This document shows, piece by piece, positions 16,898 through 24,701 of a stretch of 43,469 nucleotides of DNA (positions are counted from its first letter, which is position 1; each line of letters begins with the position of its first letter). A program made the translations under genes and the position numbers. The DNA comes from Caulobacter sp. 32-67-35 (GTDB taxonomy: Bacteria; Pseudomonadota; Alphaproteobacteria; Caulobacterales; Caulobacteraceae), in NCBI GenBank assembly GCA_002280875.1, contig NCEV01000021.1, positions 1 to 43,469 of the forward strand, read 5' to 3'. The notes below the pieces were generated by a model, which searched no databases, was not told the origin of the DNA, and saw only the letters and a program-made list of their open reading frames with translations.

Positions 16898-17595
16898 TCC
16901 GGCGCCAGCCGATACCCAATGCCCCGCACCGTCTGCAGATAGCGCGGGTTCTTCGGATCCGGCTCGATCTTGCGGCGCAGGCGGGTGACCTGGACGTCGA
17001 TGGCGCGTCCAGTGGTGTCGGCGGTGTCGCGGGCCAGTTCCAGGCGGTCGACAGGCTCGTGGGCCGAGCGGGCCAGGCGGCGCATCAGGGCGACCTCGGC
17101 CTCGGTCAGGCGCACGGGCTGGCCGTCGCAGGTCAGCTCGCCACGCTCGGGCTCGAAGGAGCAGCGGCCCAGCGACAGCTCGCGCGGACCGCTGGGCTTG
17201 GCGGCGGTGCGGCGCAGGATGGCCTCGATACGCAGCAGCAGCTCCTGCGGCTCGAAGGGCTTGCCCAGATAGTCGTCGACGCCGTGGGTCAGGCCCTCGA
17301 TCCGGTCAGCGGCCTGGTCGCGGGCGGTCAGCATCAGGATCGGAGTCTTGGCGACCTCGCCGCCCATGGCCCGCAGGCGCTTGGTGAAGGCAAAGCCGTC
17401 CTCGCCGGGCATCATCACGTCCAGCACCATCAGGTCAAAGTCCAGCGCCGCGCACAGCTTGTCGGCCCCGGCCGCGTCGGCGGCGGTGCTGACCCGGAAA
17501 CCGGCCCGGACCAGGAACTCCTTCAGGAGCTTGCGGATGCGGTCGTCGTCATCGACCACCAGCAGGTGACGATCGCGGCGTTCCTCGGGGCTCAT
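16894..17595 (-). CDS. petR: OmpR-family response regulator (PetR-like)
   Basis: A 233-residue two-domain regulator. The receiver domain has the acidic cluster 'VVDDDD' (13-18), phospho-acceptor Asp59 in 'LMVLDVMMPGEDG', Thr90 in 'LMLTARD' and Lys112 in 'YLGKPF'. The C-terminal winged helix ends 'AIDVQVTRLRRKIEPDPKNP', 'YLQTVRGIGYRLAPD', standard for OmpR proteins. Four-base overlaps on both sides join it to the MarR gene and the kinase. The MarR-then-OmpR arrangement matches petP-petR of Rhodobacter capsulatus, from which I take the symbol; the targets may differ here. Confidence 0.93.
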   Translation of the reverse strand: MSPEERRDRHLLVVDDDDRIRKLLKEFLVRAGFRVSTAADAAGADKLCAALDFDLMVLDVMMPGEDGFAFTKRLRAMGGEVAKTPILMLTARDQAADRIEGLTHGVDDYLGKPFEPQELLLRIEAILRRTAAKPSGPRELSLGRCSFEPERGELTCDGQPVRLTEAEVALMRRLARSAHEPVDRLELARDTADTTGRAIDVQVTRLRRKIEPDPKNPRYLQTVRGIGYRLAPD

Positions 17596-18098
17596 GCAAC
17601 CACCCGGCGGGTGGGGCCCACGCCCTGACGCGGACCGGCCAGGGCCGCCAGGATGCGCCGCGTGCCGGCCACGCCGTCCAGGCCCCCGGTGCGATAGGCC
17701 TTGGCCAGCAGGGTGCGCAGACGCTCGGCGGTGCGAGCCTCGAAAGCCACGCCCTGCGCGGTCAGCACGGCGGGCTTGCGGCGGCCGTCCAGATCGCCCG
17801 AGGCGCGCTCAACCAGCCCGGCCTTGGTCAGGTCCGAGAGGGTGCGGCTGGCGGCCTGCTTGGAAAGGCTGGTCAGTTTCGACAGGTCCTGCACCCCGAT
17901 GCCGGGCCGGCGGCGCAGCAGGAAGGCGGCGCGCCAGTGCGAGCGGCCCAGGCCAAGCGTCTCGGCCTCCAGCGCAGCATCAACCGCCGCCCACAGGGCA
18001 GCCTCGGCCAGCAGGATCAGCTCCAGGCCGCTGTCCAGCTCCTCCTCGCGCAGGATGAGCCGGGGATCGGCCGCGCCTTGCTGGAGGGGGGCTATCAT
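17592..18098 (-). CDS. petP: MarR-family transcriptional regulator (PetP-like)
   Basis: A 168-residue winged-helix protein. The core 'FLLRRRPGIGVQDLSKLTSL', 'SKQAASRTLSDLTKAGLVER' and the basic wing 'SGDLDGRRKPAVLTAQG' are MarR-typical. The C-terminal 40 residues are unusually rich in small and basic residues ('GPRQGVGPTRRVVA'). First gene of a three-gene operon whose members overlap by four bases each (ATGA-type junctions). In R. capsulatus PetP pairs with PetR. The family inference is strong; the orthology is from gene order and general similarity. Confidence 0.88.
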   Translation of the reverse strand: MIAPLQQGAADPRLILREEELDSGLELILLAEAALWAAVDAALEAETLGLGRSHWRAAFLLRRRPGIGVQDLSKLTSLSKQAASRTLSDLTKAGLVERASGDLDGRRKPAVLTAQGVAFEARTAERLRTLLAKAYRTGGLDGVAGTRRILAALAGPRQGVGPTRRVVA

Positions 18099-18338
18099 CG
18101 CCGTGGGTCCACTTGATTGTCGGTCAGGCTGTCAGGAGGTCTATCGCACACGGTGGCCGAGATCGGCGAGCCCCGCAAGGCGAGCGCGGCCAAGAACAAC
18201 CTTCGCGGCTGTTCTGCGTGTCTGATCGTTGAAAGCAGCAGCCGAATGACCGCTGTTTCGGCGCGTGGCCCTGAACGGAAAGCCGCCCGGGATCGCTCCC
18301 GCCCAGAATCGCTCCCGGACGGCTGCGATGCGGCGGCC

Positions 18339-20387
18339 TCAGAAGGTCTTGCGGATCCGCAGGCTGACGAAGGTGCGCGGATCGATGGCCCGATCCTCGA
18401 CGAAGGCCACGGCGCGGGTCGTGCGGTCAGCGAAGACCGTGCGGCGGATGGTGAAGTCGTCCCACAGGTTCAGCTGGGCCCGCAGGGCCAGGGTCGGGGT
18501 TGGCTTGTACTCGACGAAGGCCTCGTAATAGTTCGAGCCGCGCCAGACATTGGTCTGATCCACGTCATAGGTGCCCTGGCCCAGCAGCGGCAGCCAGTTG
18601 ACGCCCCACTGGGTCTTGGCCTTCACCAGATCCTGCTGGAAGCCGATATTGGCCTGGGTGGGACGGATGCCCGAGATCGGGCGGTCCCTACCGGTGGTCG
18701 GGTCGGTGACGTGGGTCTCGTTCCAGTCGTTCTTGGCCGTGAAACGCCCGCCCTTGATGCCGATCCTGTCCAGCGGCACGACGATATTGACCGACAGCTT
18801 GTCCAGCGTGCCGTCGCCGATATTGCCCGTGGCCGACAGGCCGCCCGGCAGGGGCAGTCGGTCGATGACGCCGATGATCTTGTCATGGCGATAGCCGATC
18901 GAGACGATGCCCTCGCCCCAGAAGCGGCGCTCATAGGTGATTTCCGAGATCCAGCGCTGTTCCGGCTCCAGATCGACATTGCCGCCGTAGACGGTCTCGT
19001 CCTCCAGCTCGGCCGAGGCGGCGAAGTCACCGAACTCCAGCTGGCCCAGTTCGCGTTCGAAGCGCACCCGCAACTGGTTGTTGGCGATCGGCGTCCAGGT
19101 CGCCAGCAGCCGGGGCTTGGCGTAGAAGAAGCTCTTCTCCTGATCGGCGTCGCCCGACTGCTTGATGGTCGAGGTCTCAAGCCGCAGGCCGCCCTCGAGG
19201 GTCAGCTTGGGGTTCACCCGCCAGGTCGCCTTGGAGAAGGCCTCGCCGCGCGTTTCCTCCACCTTCACCGAGGCCGAGGGTAGGGGCACGGCCACGCCGC
19301 CTTGGGTGAACGCCTGCCGGACCTCCAGCATGTTGTAGGCGACCTCGCCGCCAGCCTCGAAGGTCAGGGCGGCCGAGCGTTCGTGGCGGACCAGGGCGCG
19401 GGCGATGGATTCCGAGGATTCGCCCTCGGCGCTGAAGCGCTGCTCGGGCCGGACGACGCCGTTCAGGGCTTCGCGGCCGGTCGACACCTCCTCAGAGATC
19501 TCGAACTCGTGGATGGCGCGGGCCTCCAGAGTCCAGCGCGGCATGATCGGCCGGGTGTAGGTCAGGCCCAGCTCGCCGTCCTTGTCTTCGTAGAGGTAGT
19601 CACTTTCCCGCCGGACCCCTGAAGCGCTCTGCTGACTCCATTCCTGCCAGTCCCCGACGCCGTAGCGGGCGGTGGCGTCCAGCTTTCCGCCTGCCACCGG
19701 ACCACTGTAGTTGCCGCGGATCGAGCGGCCGCCGCCATAGCTGTCATTCTCATAGAACTCGTCGCGGATGATCCCGCCCGCCCCGTCGCGGCGAATTGTC
19801 CGGCCGGGGCCGTTGGAGTCGCTGGTGCCGATGCCGTCCGACAGGGTGACGCCCCAGCTGCGATCGCCTTCGCTGGCGGTGAACTGGTAGGAGCCGCCAA
19901 AGACGTCCTGGCCGCCGTCGAAGAGCGAGGCGTTCCAGGTCACGACCGACTGGCGGCTGAGGGCGGTCTTCAGGATGACGTTCACGATCACCGGGTAGCC
20001 CTGCATGTCGATGCCCGGAGCGCCGCCGCGGATCAGCTCGATGCGTTCGACCTGGCTGGCCGGGGTGCGCGACAGCACGTTGGAGCCGGTGTCGTTTTTC
20101 GAGGCCGGCCGGTTGCTGTTGATCAGGATGTTGCCGACCGCGCCCTCGAAGCCTCGCGCGCCCGAGCCGTCATTGACCGCGAACCCGGGGACGCGGCCCA
20201 CCATGTCCAGCGCCGTATTCGGGCGCTGGGCGGCGAAGAAGTCGGGCTGAAAGACCAGAACGCCGCGCTGGCTGGCGTCGCCCGCGACCGCACCGACCGG
20301 CGCCGTCGTCTGCGGCCCCTCGGCGGCGAAGGCCGAGCCGGCGGTCAGGACTAGCGCGGTGGTGGCCAGCAGGATGGTTCTGGTCAT
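18339..20387 (-). CDS. TonB-dependent outer-membrane receptor (divergent, plug without obvious TonB box)
   Basis: A 682-residue protein with a signal peptide ('ILLATTALVLTAGSAFAAEG'). A compact plug domain follows ('FAAQRPNTALDMVGRVPGF', 'GFEGAVGNILINSNRPASK', 'VERIELIRGGAPGIDMQGY'), then a long beta-barrel of alternating aromatic strands ending in a C-terminal phenylalanine ('SLRIRKTF'), as needed for barrel assembly. I cannot see a clear TonB box; the plug begins soon after the signal peptide. No neighbour suggests the substrate. The start has GAGGGGG just upstream. It ends 240 bases from the petP start. Confidence 0.88.
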   Translation of the reverse strand: MTRTILLATTALVLTAGSAFAAEGPQTTAPVGAVAGDASQRGVLVFQPDFFAAQRPNTALDMVGRVPGFAVNDGSGARGFEGAVGNILINSNRPASKNDTGSNVLSRTPASQVERIELIRGGAPGIDMQGYPVIVNVILKTALSRQSVVTWNASLFDGGQDVFGGSYQFTASEGDRSWGVTLSDGIGTSDSNGPGRTIRRDGAGGIIRDEFYENDSYGGGRSIRGNYSGPVAGGKLDATARYGVGDWQEWSQQSASGVRRESDYLYEDKDGELGLTYTRPIMPRWTLEARAIHEFEISEEVSTGREALNGVVRPEQRFSAEGESSESIARALVRHERSAALTFEAGGEVAYNMLEVRQAFTQGGVAVPLPSASVKVEETRGEAFSKATWRVNPKLTLEGGLRLETSTIKQSGDADQEKSFFYAKPRLLATWTPIANNQLRVRFERELGQLEFGDFAASAELEDETVYGGNVDLEPEQRWISEITYERRFWGEGIVSIGYRHDKIIGVIDRLPLPGGLSATGNIGDGTLDKLSVNIVVPLDRIGIKGGRFTAKNDWNETHVTDPTTGRDRPISGIRPTQANIGFQQDLVKAKTQWGVNWLPLLGQGTYDVDQTNVWRGSNYYEAFVEYKPTPTLALRAQLNLWDDFTIRRTVFADRTTRAVAFVEDRAIDPRTFVSLRIRKTF

Positions 20388-20769
20388 CGGTTCCCCCTCA
20401 AACTTTCTGTCGAGAGGTCTGCCGGTCTGGTTCGTTCACCTCAAGTTACAAGGTGGAAATGTTGTTGTATCGGCGCATTCATTAAATAGCGTTCATGTTT
20501 CGAGGGGGGGGCTAATATAGATTTACGAGCCAATACATCTAAGGGGTGGGGGCGAAGTCATATGCTGTAATGTTTGCGACTATTACTGAATTGAGGAGGA
20601 GCGCTAAAGCCAAATACGGCGTTCGCGGGTCGGGGCTCCCTGTCAGCCGGGGCGTCGGAGCTTGGGGGCTGTGTTCGGCGAGCGCCGCCTGTTCAGCCAG
20701 GGCCCGGCCGCGCGCTTTCAGCCCGGCCTGTGCTGAAACGCTCCGAAGCCTTCAAGTGCGACTTTGCGC
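20388..20769. other. Gene-free gap, partly A/T-rich, upstream of the TonB receptor
   Basis: The 382 bases contain no credible gene. The part at about 20440-20610 is much richer in A+T than the rest of the window (for example 'CATTCATTAAATAGCG' and 'GCTAATATAGATTTACGAG'). It lies upstream of the receptor gene on the - strand, so it probably carries its promoter and regulatory sites. The remainder up to 20769 is G+C-rich and adjoins the 3' end of the TPR gene. Confidence 0.5.
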
Positions 20770-21783
20770 TCAGGTCGAGATCTTTGCTTCCAGCTCGGCC
20801 AGTCGCTGGCGGGTCAGGGCCAGGTCTGGCCCGAACCGCGCCGGGTCGGCGGCCGCCAGGCGGGCGGCGACATCATAGCTTTCGCGGTAGAGATCCAGGG
20901 CGCGCATGCGATGGCCGCGGTCCTCGCGCAGGTCGGCGAGCCGTTCCAGCGAGACCGACAGGGCCCGCTGGGCGTTGGGATCCTGGGCTTCGCGGCCGCC
21001 GCTGGACCGGCGCAGGGCCAGCGACTCCTCGAAGGCCGACAGGGCGTCGTCCAGGCGGCCCTCGGCCTCGGCCACATCGCCAATCCCCGCCAGGGTCCCG
21101 GCCAGAAGCTCGATCGCGCCCGGATCCGTGGGGGCGGCGCGCAGGGCGCCGCGCGCGTGGAAGGCGGCGGTCTCATAGGCCTCGGCGGCGTCATCCATCT
21201 GGCCCTGGCCGCGCGCAAAGTCGCCCAGATCGCGATAGACGACCGCCAGCTCGCGGTCGCCGCGCGCGGCGCCTTTCATCGCGATCAGTATCCGGGCGGC
21301 CTCGGACCAGGATTCGGCCCGGGTCAGAGCGACCATGCGCTCGCGCATCTGGGCGAAGGACTCGCGGTCGGCGGCCGACGCGGGCGCCGTCTGCGGCGCG
21401 GGCGCGCTGACCGGCTGCGCGACGGACGCAGGTCCCGACGCCAAGGAAGGCGCTGGCGCGGACGCGACATTGAGGATCGGGGTGGCGATGGGCGTCAGGT
21501 CCAGCTCCGTCTGAGCCACGGGCGCAGCCACCAGGCCGCTGTCGAGATCCAGTACGACGGGTCCCTTACGGCGCGACTTGGGCTTTGGGCGCGGGGTCAG
21601 GGCGGCGACGACGAGTACTCCCCCGAGTATCGCCGCCGCCGCGCCGGCCAATGGTCGATGCGGCTCGAAAGGTCCAAGATCAAGGTGCGCGGCCCAGCTT
21701 CCCAGCTGCCCCCAGCCTGCGACCACATATCCCGACGTCGCCAGGATCGTCCCCAAGATGATCCCTACGATACGAGCCAGCAT
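20770..21783 (-). CDS. Membrane-anchored tetratricopeptide-repeat protein
   Basis: A 337-residue protein. Two N-terminal membrane segments (about residues 4-24 and 45-63) precede an Ala/Pro-rich linker of ~75 residues. A C-terminal TPR region (about 145-335) includes 'ELAVVYRDLGDFARGQGQMD', 'DAAEAYETAAFHARGAL', 'GDVAEAEGRLDDALSAFEES', 'RLADLREDRGHRMRALDLYR', each with the usual A-x-x-x-Y/F-x-x-A spacing. It probably acts as a protein-interaction scaffold on one face of the inner membrane. No specific family is recognised. It is the last of a group of - strand genes but is separated from the next by 139 bases. Confidence 0.82.
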   Translation of the reverse strand: MLARIVGIILGTILATSGYVVAGWGQLGSWAAHLDLGPFEPHRPLAGAAAAILGGVLVVAALTPRPKPKSRRKGPVVLDLDSGLVAAPVAQTELDLTPIATPILNVASAPAPSLASGPASVAQPVSAPAPQTAPASAADRESFAQMRERMVALTRAESWSEAARILIAMKGAARGDRELAVVYRDLGDFARGQGQMDDAAEAYETAAFHARGALRAAPTDPGAIELLAGTLAGIGDVAEAEGRLDDALSAFEESLALRRSSGGREAQDPNAQRALSVSLERLADLREDRGHRMRALDLYRESYDVAARLAAADPARFGPDLALTRQRLAELEAKIST

Positions 21784-21922
21784 GCCGCCCCCTCCAAGAC
21801 GTCCATTCGCCAGGAGCCATAGGTCAGCCGAGCGGGCCCGCGACGTCGAGCCGTCTCAACCGGTGGGGGATTCAGGCGCGATCGGACGACCCTTCTACGG
21901 GCGCCGACCGCCAAAGGCGCCT

Positions 21923-22339
21923 CTAAATCAGCCATGTCCGGGGGCGCGGATAGGCTTCGCCGCGCGTCAGGTAGTAGATCCCGACGCCGCAGCGGACCGC
22001 AAACCAGACGCCCACCAGGCCCATGATCATGGCCCCGGCCGCCACCACCGGGATGCCGACGATCAGCAGCGACAGCGGCAGGCCCACGATGAACAGCACC
22101 AGGCCGATCAGGAACCAGCCGATGGTCAGCCAGAAGCTGCGGACGGCGAAGGTGTAGTGGCTCTCGTTGATCGGTCCCGCCGTCGAACGGTTGGCGTAGG
22201 CGACGATCAGGCCGACGATGGTGGTGGCGGCGCAGCTGGCGAAGCCAAGCAGATACAGGCCGTAGACGACGGCCGGCAGGACCTTGTCCTCTTCGGCGCG
22301 CACAACGGGAGGCAGGCTGGGTGCGGAGGTGTCGGTCAT
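21923..22339 (-). CDS. COG3671/DUF4870-like membrane protein, second of a tandem pair
   Basis: A 138-residue protein with about three to four hydrophobic segments. The pattern is 'VVYGLYLLGFASCAATTIVG', 'YANRSTAGPINESHYTFAVR', 'SFWLTIGWFLIGLVLFIVGL', ending '...VRCGVGIYYLTRGEAYPRPRTWL'. This matches COG3671-type predicted membrane proteins of unknown function: helix, charged loop with S-H-Y-x-F-x-x-R-S/T-F-W, two helices, then a short Y-P-x-P-x-x-W tail. The adjacent gene is a clear paralogue. The three-base gap between them implies co-transcription. Confidence 0.82.
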   Translation of the reverse strand: MTDTSAPSLPPVVRAEEDKVLPAVVYGLYLLGFASCAATTIVGLIVAYANRSTAGPINESHYTFAVRSFWLTIGWFLIGLVLFIVGLPLSLLIVGIPVVAAGAMIMGLVGVWFAVRCGVGIYYLTRGEAYPRPRTWLI

Positions 22340-22342
22340 GGC

Positions 22343-22705
22343 TTAGAGCATCCAGTTCTTGGGGGTGGGATAGGGCTGACCCTTGAGCAGGTAAGACAGG
22401 CCCACGATGCAGCGCACCGCGACCCACACGCCGATCGCCGCCAGGATGACAACGCCAATGCCGACCACGCTCAGCACCGCGCCGACAATGGCGAACAGCA
22501 GGGCCAGCCAGAAGGTGCGAATGGCGAACTCGTAGTGGCTCTGGATCCACTCCGGCGCATTCTTGCGGCTGACATAGGCCAGCACCACGGCGATCAGCGA
22601 GGTAATGCCCGTCACCAGACCCGCCAGATGCAGGACATAGACGACGATGGGCAGGGTCTTGTCGTCCTGCAGGGCGGGCGGGACGGCGGGGGCGGGATCG
22701 GTCAC
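22343..22705 (-). CDS. COG3671/DUF4870-like membrane protein, first of a tandem pair
   Basis: A 120-residue paralogue of the gene after it. It shares the N-terminus 'MTD..AP..PP......DK.LP.VVY.L.L.G' and the landmarks 'SHYEFAIRTFWLALLFAIVG' and 'LLKGQPYPTPKNWML'. I start at GTG 22705 because this gives an N-terminus aligned with that of its paralogue (MTDP... against MTDT...). The open frame continues to a TTG at 22741. It is the shorter, more canonical member; the downstream copy has ~18 extra residues, mostly between the last two helices. Function unknown. Confidence 0.8.
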   Translation of the reverse strand: MTDPAPAVPPALQDDKTLPIVVYVLHLAGLVTGITSLIAVVLAYVSRKNAPEWIQSHYEFAIRTFWLALLFAIVGAVLSVVGIGVVILAAIGVWVAVRCIVGLSYLLKGQPYPTPKNWML

Positions 22706-22824
22706 GATGAAGCTGAGCCTTGGAAAACGATGTTGTCCCAAGGATCGTCCTTATCGGTCATCGATGCAAATGAAGGTCCCGTAACCCGCAGAGACTCGAA
22801 GACGCCATCGCGTCGGAAAATACT

Positions 22825-23376
22825 CTAGGGCAGCAGGTCCCTGGGCGGATCGCGCGGGTCAAAGCCGTCTCCGCGCGACAGCCACGGCAGCGCCGCCAGC
22901 AGCAGGATCAGCACAAAGCTCATCCGCGCGGCCATGTCGACGCCCACCCCGGCCATGCCGGCGCCCAGCGACGACAGCAGCAGGGCCACGACGCCGATGG
23001 CCAGGAAGCCGGCGACCCAGGTCAGGGCGGGGCGAGCCTCGATACGGGCCAGGTTGAACCGCGCGGCGGGCGCGGCGTCAGCGGCGTGATGCGCCAGGAT
23101 GCGGGCGAAGGCGGAGAAACTGGCCAGTCGGTCCTCGACGCGGCCGGGGCCTACATAGCTCTGGGCGATGATGATCACCCGGGCGCGGCCAAAGCTCAGT
23201 TGCAGCACGCGGCGATGGCCGCCGCTGGGCGCGGCGGCGAGGCGAAAGCGCGTCAGGGCGCTCAAGGGGAAACCGCGCACGCGCACGCCGCGCGTCTCGA
23301 CCAGCGTCCCGTCCTTCAGCGTCCAGACCGTTTCGGGCTGAAACGGCGCGAGGCGGGCGCTGTGGGAGACAGACAT
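22825..23376 (-). CDS. Small membrane protein of unknown function, overlapping folB
   Basis: A 183-residue protein. The first ~120 residues form a soluble, beta-rich domain ('VWTLKDGTLVETRGVRVRGF', 'VLQLSFGRARVIIIAQSYVG') followed by a helix. Two C-terminal membrane helices follow (about 122-142 and 148-166). The tail 'GDGFDPRDPPRDLLP' would lie in the cytoplasm if the soluble domain does. The start overlaps the folB stop by one base (TGATG), so translation is probably coupled to folB. I do not recognise a family. Its position in the folB operon is the only functional hint, and chance co-transcription is possible. Confidence 0.78.
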   Translation of the reverse strand: MSVSHSARLAPFQPETVWTLKDGTLVETRGVRVRGFPLSALTRFRLAAAPSGGHRRVLQLSFGRARVIIIAQSYVGPGRVEDRLASFSAFARILAHHAADAAPAARFNLARIEARPALTWVAGFLAIGVVALLLSSLGAGMAGVGVDMAARMSFVLILLLAALPWLSRGDGFDPRDPPRDLLP

Positions 23377-23783
23377 CAGGCCCGGACGGCGGTGATTTCC
23401 ACGCCGGCGGCGGCGGCGTGCGGGGCCAGGGCCAGGGGCTTTTCCACCCGCACCCGGGCGCGAGTGACGCGGGCGTCGGCGAAACAGGCCTGGGCCAGGC
23501 GTTCGGCGAAGGTTTCGACCAGGTCGATGTGGCCCTCGTCGGCGATGGCGCGGGCGGCCTGGCCGATGGTCTCGTAATTGACGGTGTCGCCCAGGCGCTC
23601 GCAGTGGCTGGCGGCGACGTCCAGCTCGACATCGATGACCAGCGGCTGGCGGGCGCCGTGCTCGTGGTCATAGACCCCGATCCAGGCGTCCACCTTGAGC
23701 GCGCGGACGAAGACCTTGGTCACGATGACCTTGGCGACGGGCGCGGTGTCTGCGGCGGTTTCGGCGAGGGGGGAGGCGGCCAA
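23376..23783 (-). CDS. folB: Dihydroneopterin aldolase
   Basis: Folate pathway enzyme cleaving dihydroneopterin to 6-hydroxymethyl-dihydropterin and glycolaldehyde; cytoplasmic. The 135 residues contain 'KVFVRALKVDAWIGVYDHE', 'QPLVIDVELDVAA', 'DTVNYETIGQAARAIADEGH', 'LVETFAERLAQACF', and the catalytic-lysine segment 'RVRVEKPLAL'. The first ~20 residues precede the usual FolB start. The TTG at 23783 has AAAGGG upstream, but a GTG at 23723 with AAGG before it would give the canonical length, so the start is uncertain. Lies 13 bases after the SDR gene. Confidence 0.93.
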   Translation of the reverse strand: MAASPLAETAADTAPVAKVIVTKVFVRALKVDAWIGVYDHEHGARQPLVIDVELDVAASHCERLGDTVNYETIGQAARAIADEGHIDLVETFAERLAQACFADARVTRARVRVEKPLALAPHAAAAGVEITAVRA

Positions 23784-23796
23784 GCGGCGCCCTTTC

Positions 23797-24549
23797 TTAA
23801 GGTGCGACGATGTCGGGCGTCAGCCAGCCCAGATGCTGTCCGGCGTCCACCGCGATCATCTGGCCCGTGACCGCCCTTGCGTCAATCAGATAGCGCAGGG
23901 CGGCGGTGACGTCGTCGGGGGTGGCGCGGCGCTGCAACAGGGTGCCGGCGGCCTCGGCCTCGAACTCGCCGGGGGCCTGGTGGATGTTGGGCAGGGTGGG
24001 GCCGGGGCCGATGGCGTTGACGCGGATGCGCGGGGCCAGGGCCTGGGCCAGGGTCTGGGTCGCCCACCACAGGCCGGCCTTGCTCAGGCTGTAGCTGAAG
24101 AACTGCGGATTGGGCCGCCAGACCCGCTGGTCGACGATATTGACGATCAGGCCCTCGGCGTCGGCCGGCAACGCGGCCGCAAAGGCCTGCGCCAACACCA
24201 GGGGGGCCCGCAGATTGGTCTCGATGTGGCTGTCCCACAGGGCGCGGTCCAGCGCGCCGACGCGGTCGTCCTGAAAACTGGAGGCGCTGTTGACCAGCAG
24301 GGTCAGGGGGCCAAGGGCTGCGGTGCGGGCGACCAGGCCGGAAACCTGAGCCTCATCTGACAGCTCGGCAGAGACCGCGATGGCCCGGCGGCCCAGGGCC
24401 TGGACGGCGGCGACCGTCTCGCGCGCTTCGTCCGGCGAACCGCGATGGTGCACGGCCACGTCATAGCCGACGCGGGCGGCCTCCAGCGCCAGCGCCTGGC
24501 CGATCCGGCGTCCCGCGCCGGTGACCAGGGCCGCACCGCGCGAGGTCAT
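23797..24549 (-). CDS. Short-chain dehydrogenase, pteridine reductase (PTR1/FolM)-like
   Basis: A 250-residue SDR. The cofactor loop is 'VTGAGRRIGQALA' (TGxxxRIG with the double arginine of the pteridine-reductase group, not the classical TGxxxGIG). The catalytic residues are Asp140 in 'IVDQRVWRP', Tyr153 and Lys157 in 'YSLSK'. Asp-to-Tyr spacing of 13 and Tyr-to-Lys of 4 equals the Asp181-Tyr194-Lys198 triad of Leishmania PTR1, where Asp replaces the usual SDR serine. The end 'VDAGQHLGW' resembles 'DGGQHL' of FolM/PTR1. It would reduce dihydromonapterin, dihydrobiopterin or dihydrofolate; placement directly before folB supports a pterin role. Asn-Ser-Ala-Ser replaces the usual NNAS. Confidence 0.87.
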   Translation of the reverse strand: MTSRGAALVTGAGRRIGQALALEAARVGYDVAVHHRGSPDEARETVAAVQALGRRAIAVSAELSDEAQVSGLVARTAALGPLTLLVNSASSFQDDRVGALDRALWDSHIETNLRAPLVLAQAFAAALPADAEGLIVNIVDQRVWRPNPQFFSYSLSKAGLWWATQTLAQALAPRIRVNAIGPGPTLPNIHQAPGEFEAEAAGTLLQRRATPDDVTAALRYLIDARAVTGQMIAVDAGQHLGWLTPDIVAP

Positions 24550-24550
24550 G

Positions 24551-24631
24551 TCAGTCGATTCGGCCGAACTCGGAGAAGTTCAGGGCCAGGAAGACGCCGA
24601 TAAAGCCGGCGATGACGAGGATCGCGATCAT
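24551..24631 (-). CDS. 26-residue single-pass membrane micropeptide
   Basis: Too short for standard gene calling, but well supported. The ATG at 24631 has GGAG eight bases upstream, and the TGA ends one base before the ATG of the pteridine-reductase-like gene. The peptide begins 'MIAILVIAGFIGVFLALNF' (one hydrophobic helix) and ends 'SEFGRID'. Good ribosome-binding site, immediate junction and clean transmembrane character suggest a real gene heading the folB operon. A leader peptide that couples translation is the alternative. Confidence 0.62.
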   Translation of the reverse strand: MIAILVIAGFIGVFLALNFSEFGRID

Positions 24632-24701
24632 GACGCGGCTCCGTTGAAGACCAAGGATGCAGCGGCTTTAGCGAGGCGCGAAGCCCGGGGCAAGAGCGGG
24701 C

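Noticed and set aside
20546-20878. 110-codon frame on the + strand upstream of the TPR gene end
   Set aside because: Composition like translated noncoding DNA, and it overlaps the 3' end of the well-supported TPR gene on the other strand.
24628-24701. Read-through extension of the broken toxin's 5' frame
   Set aside because: The sequence beyond the frame switch has no similarity to PIN domains in that frame; the real 3' half lies in the other frame and ends at 24702.
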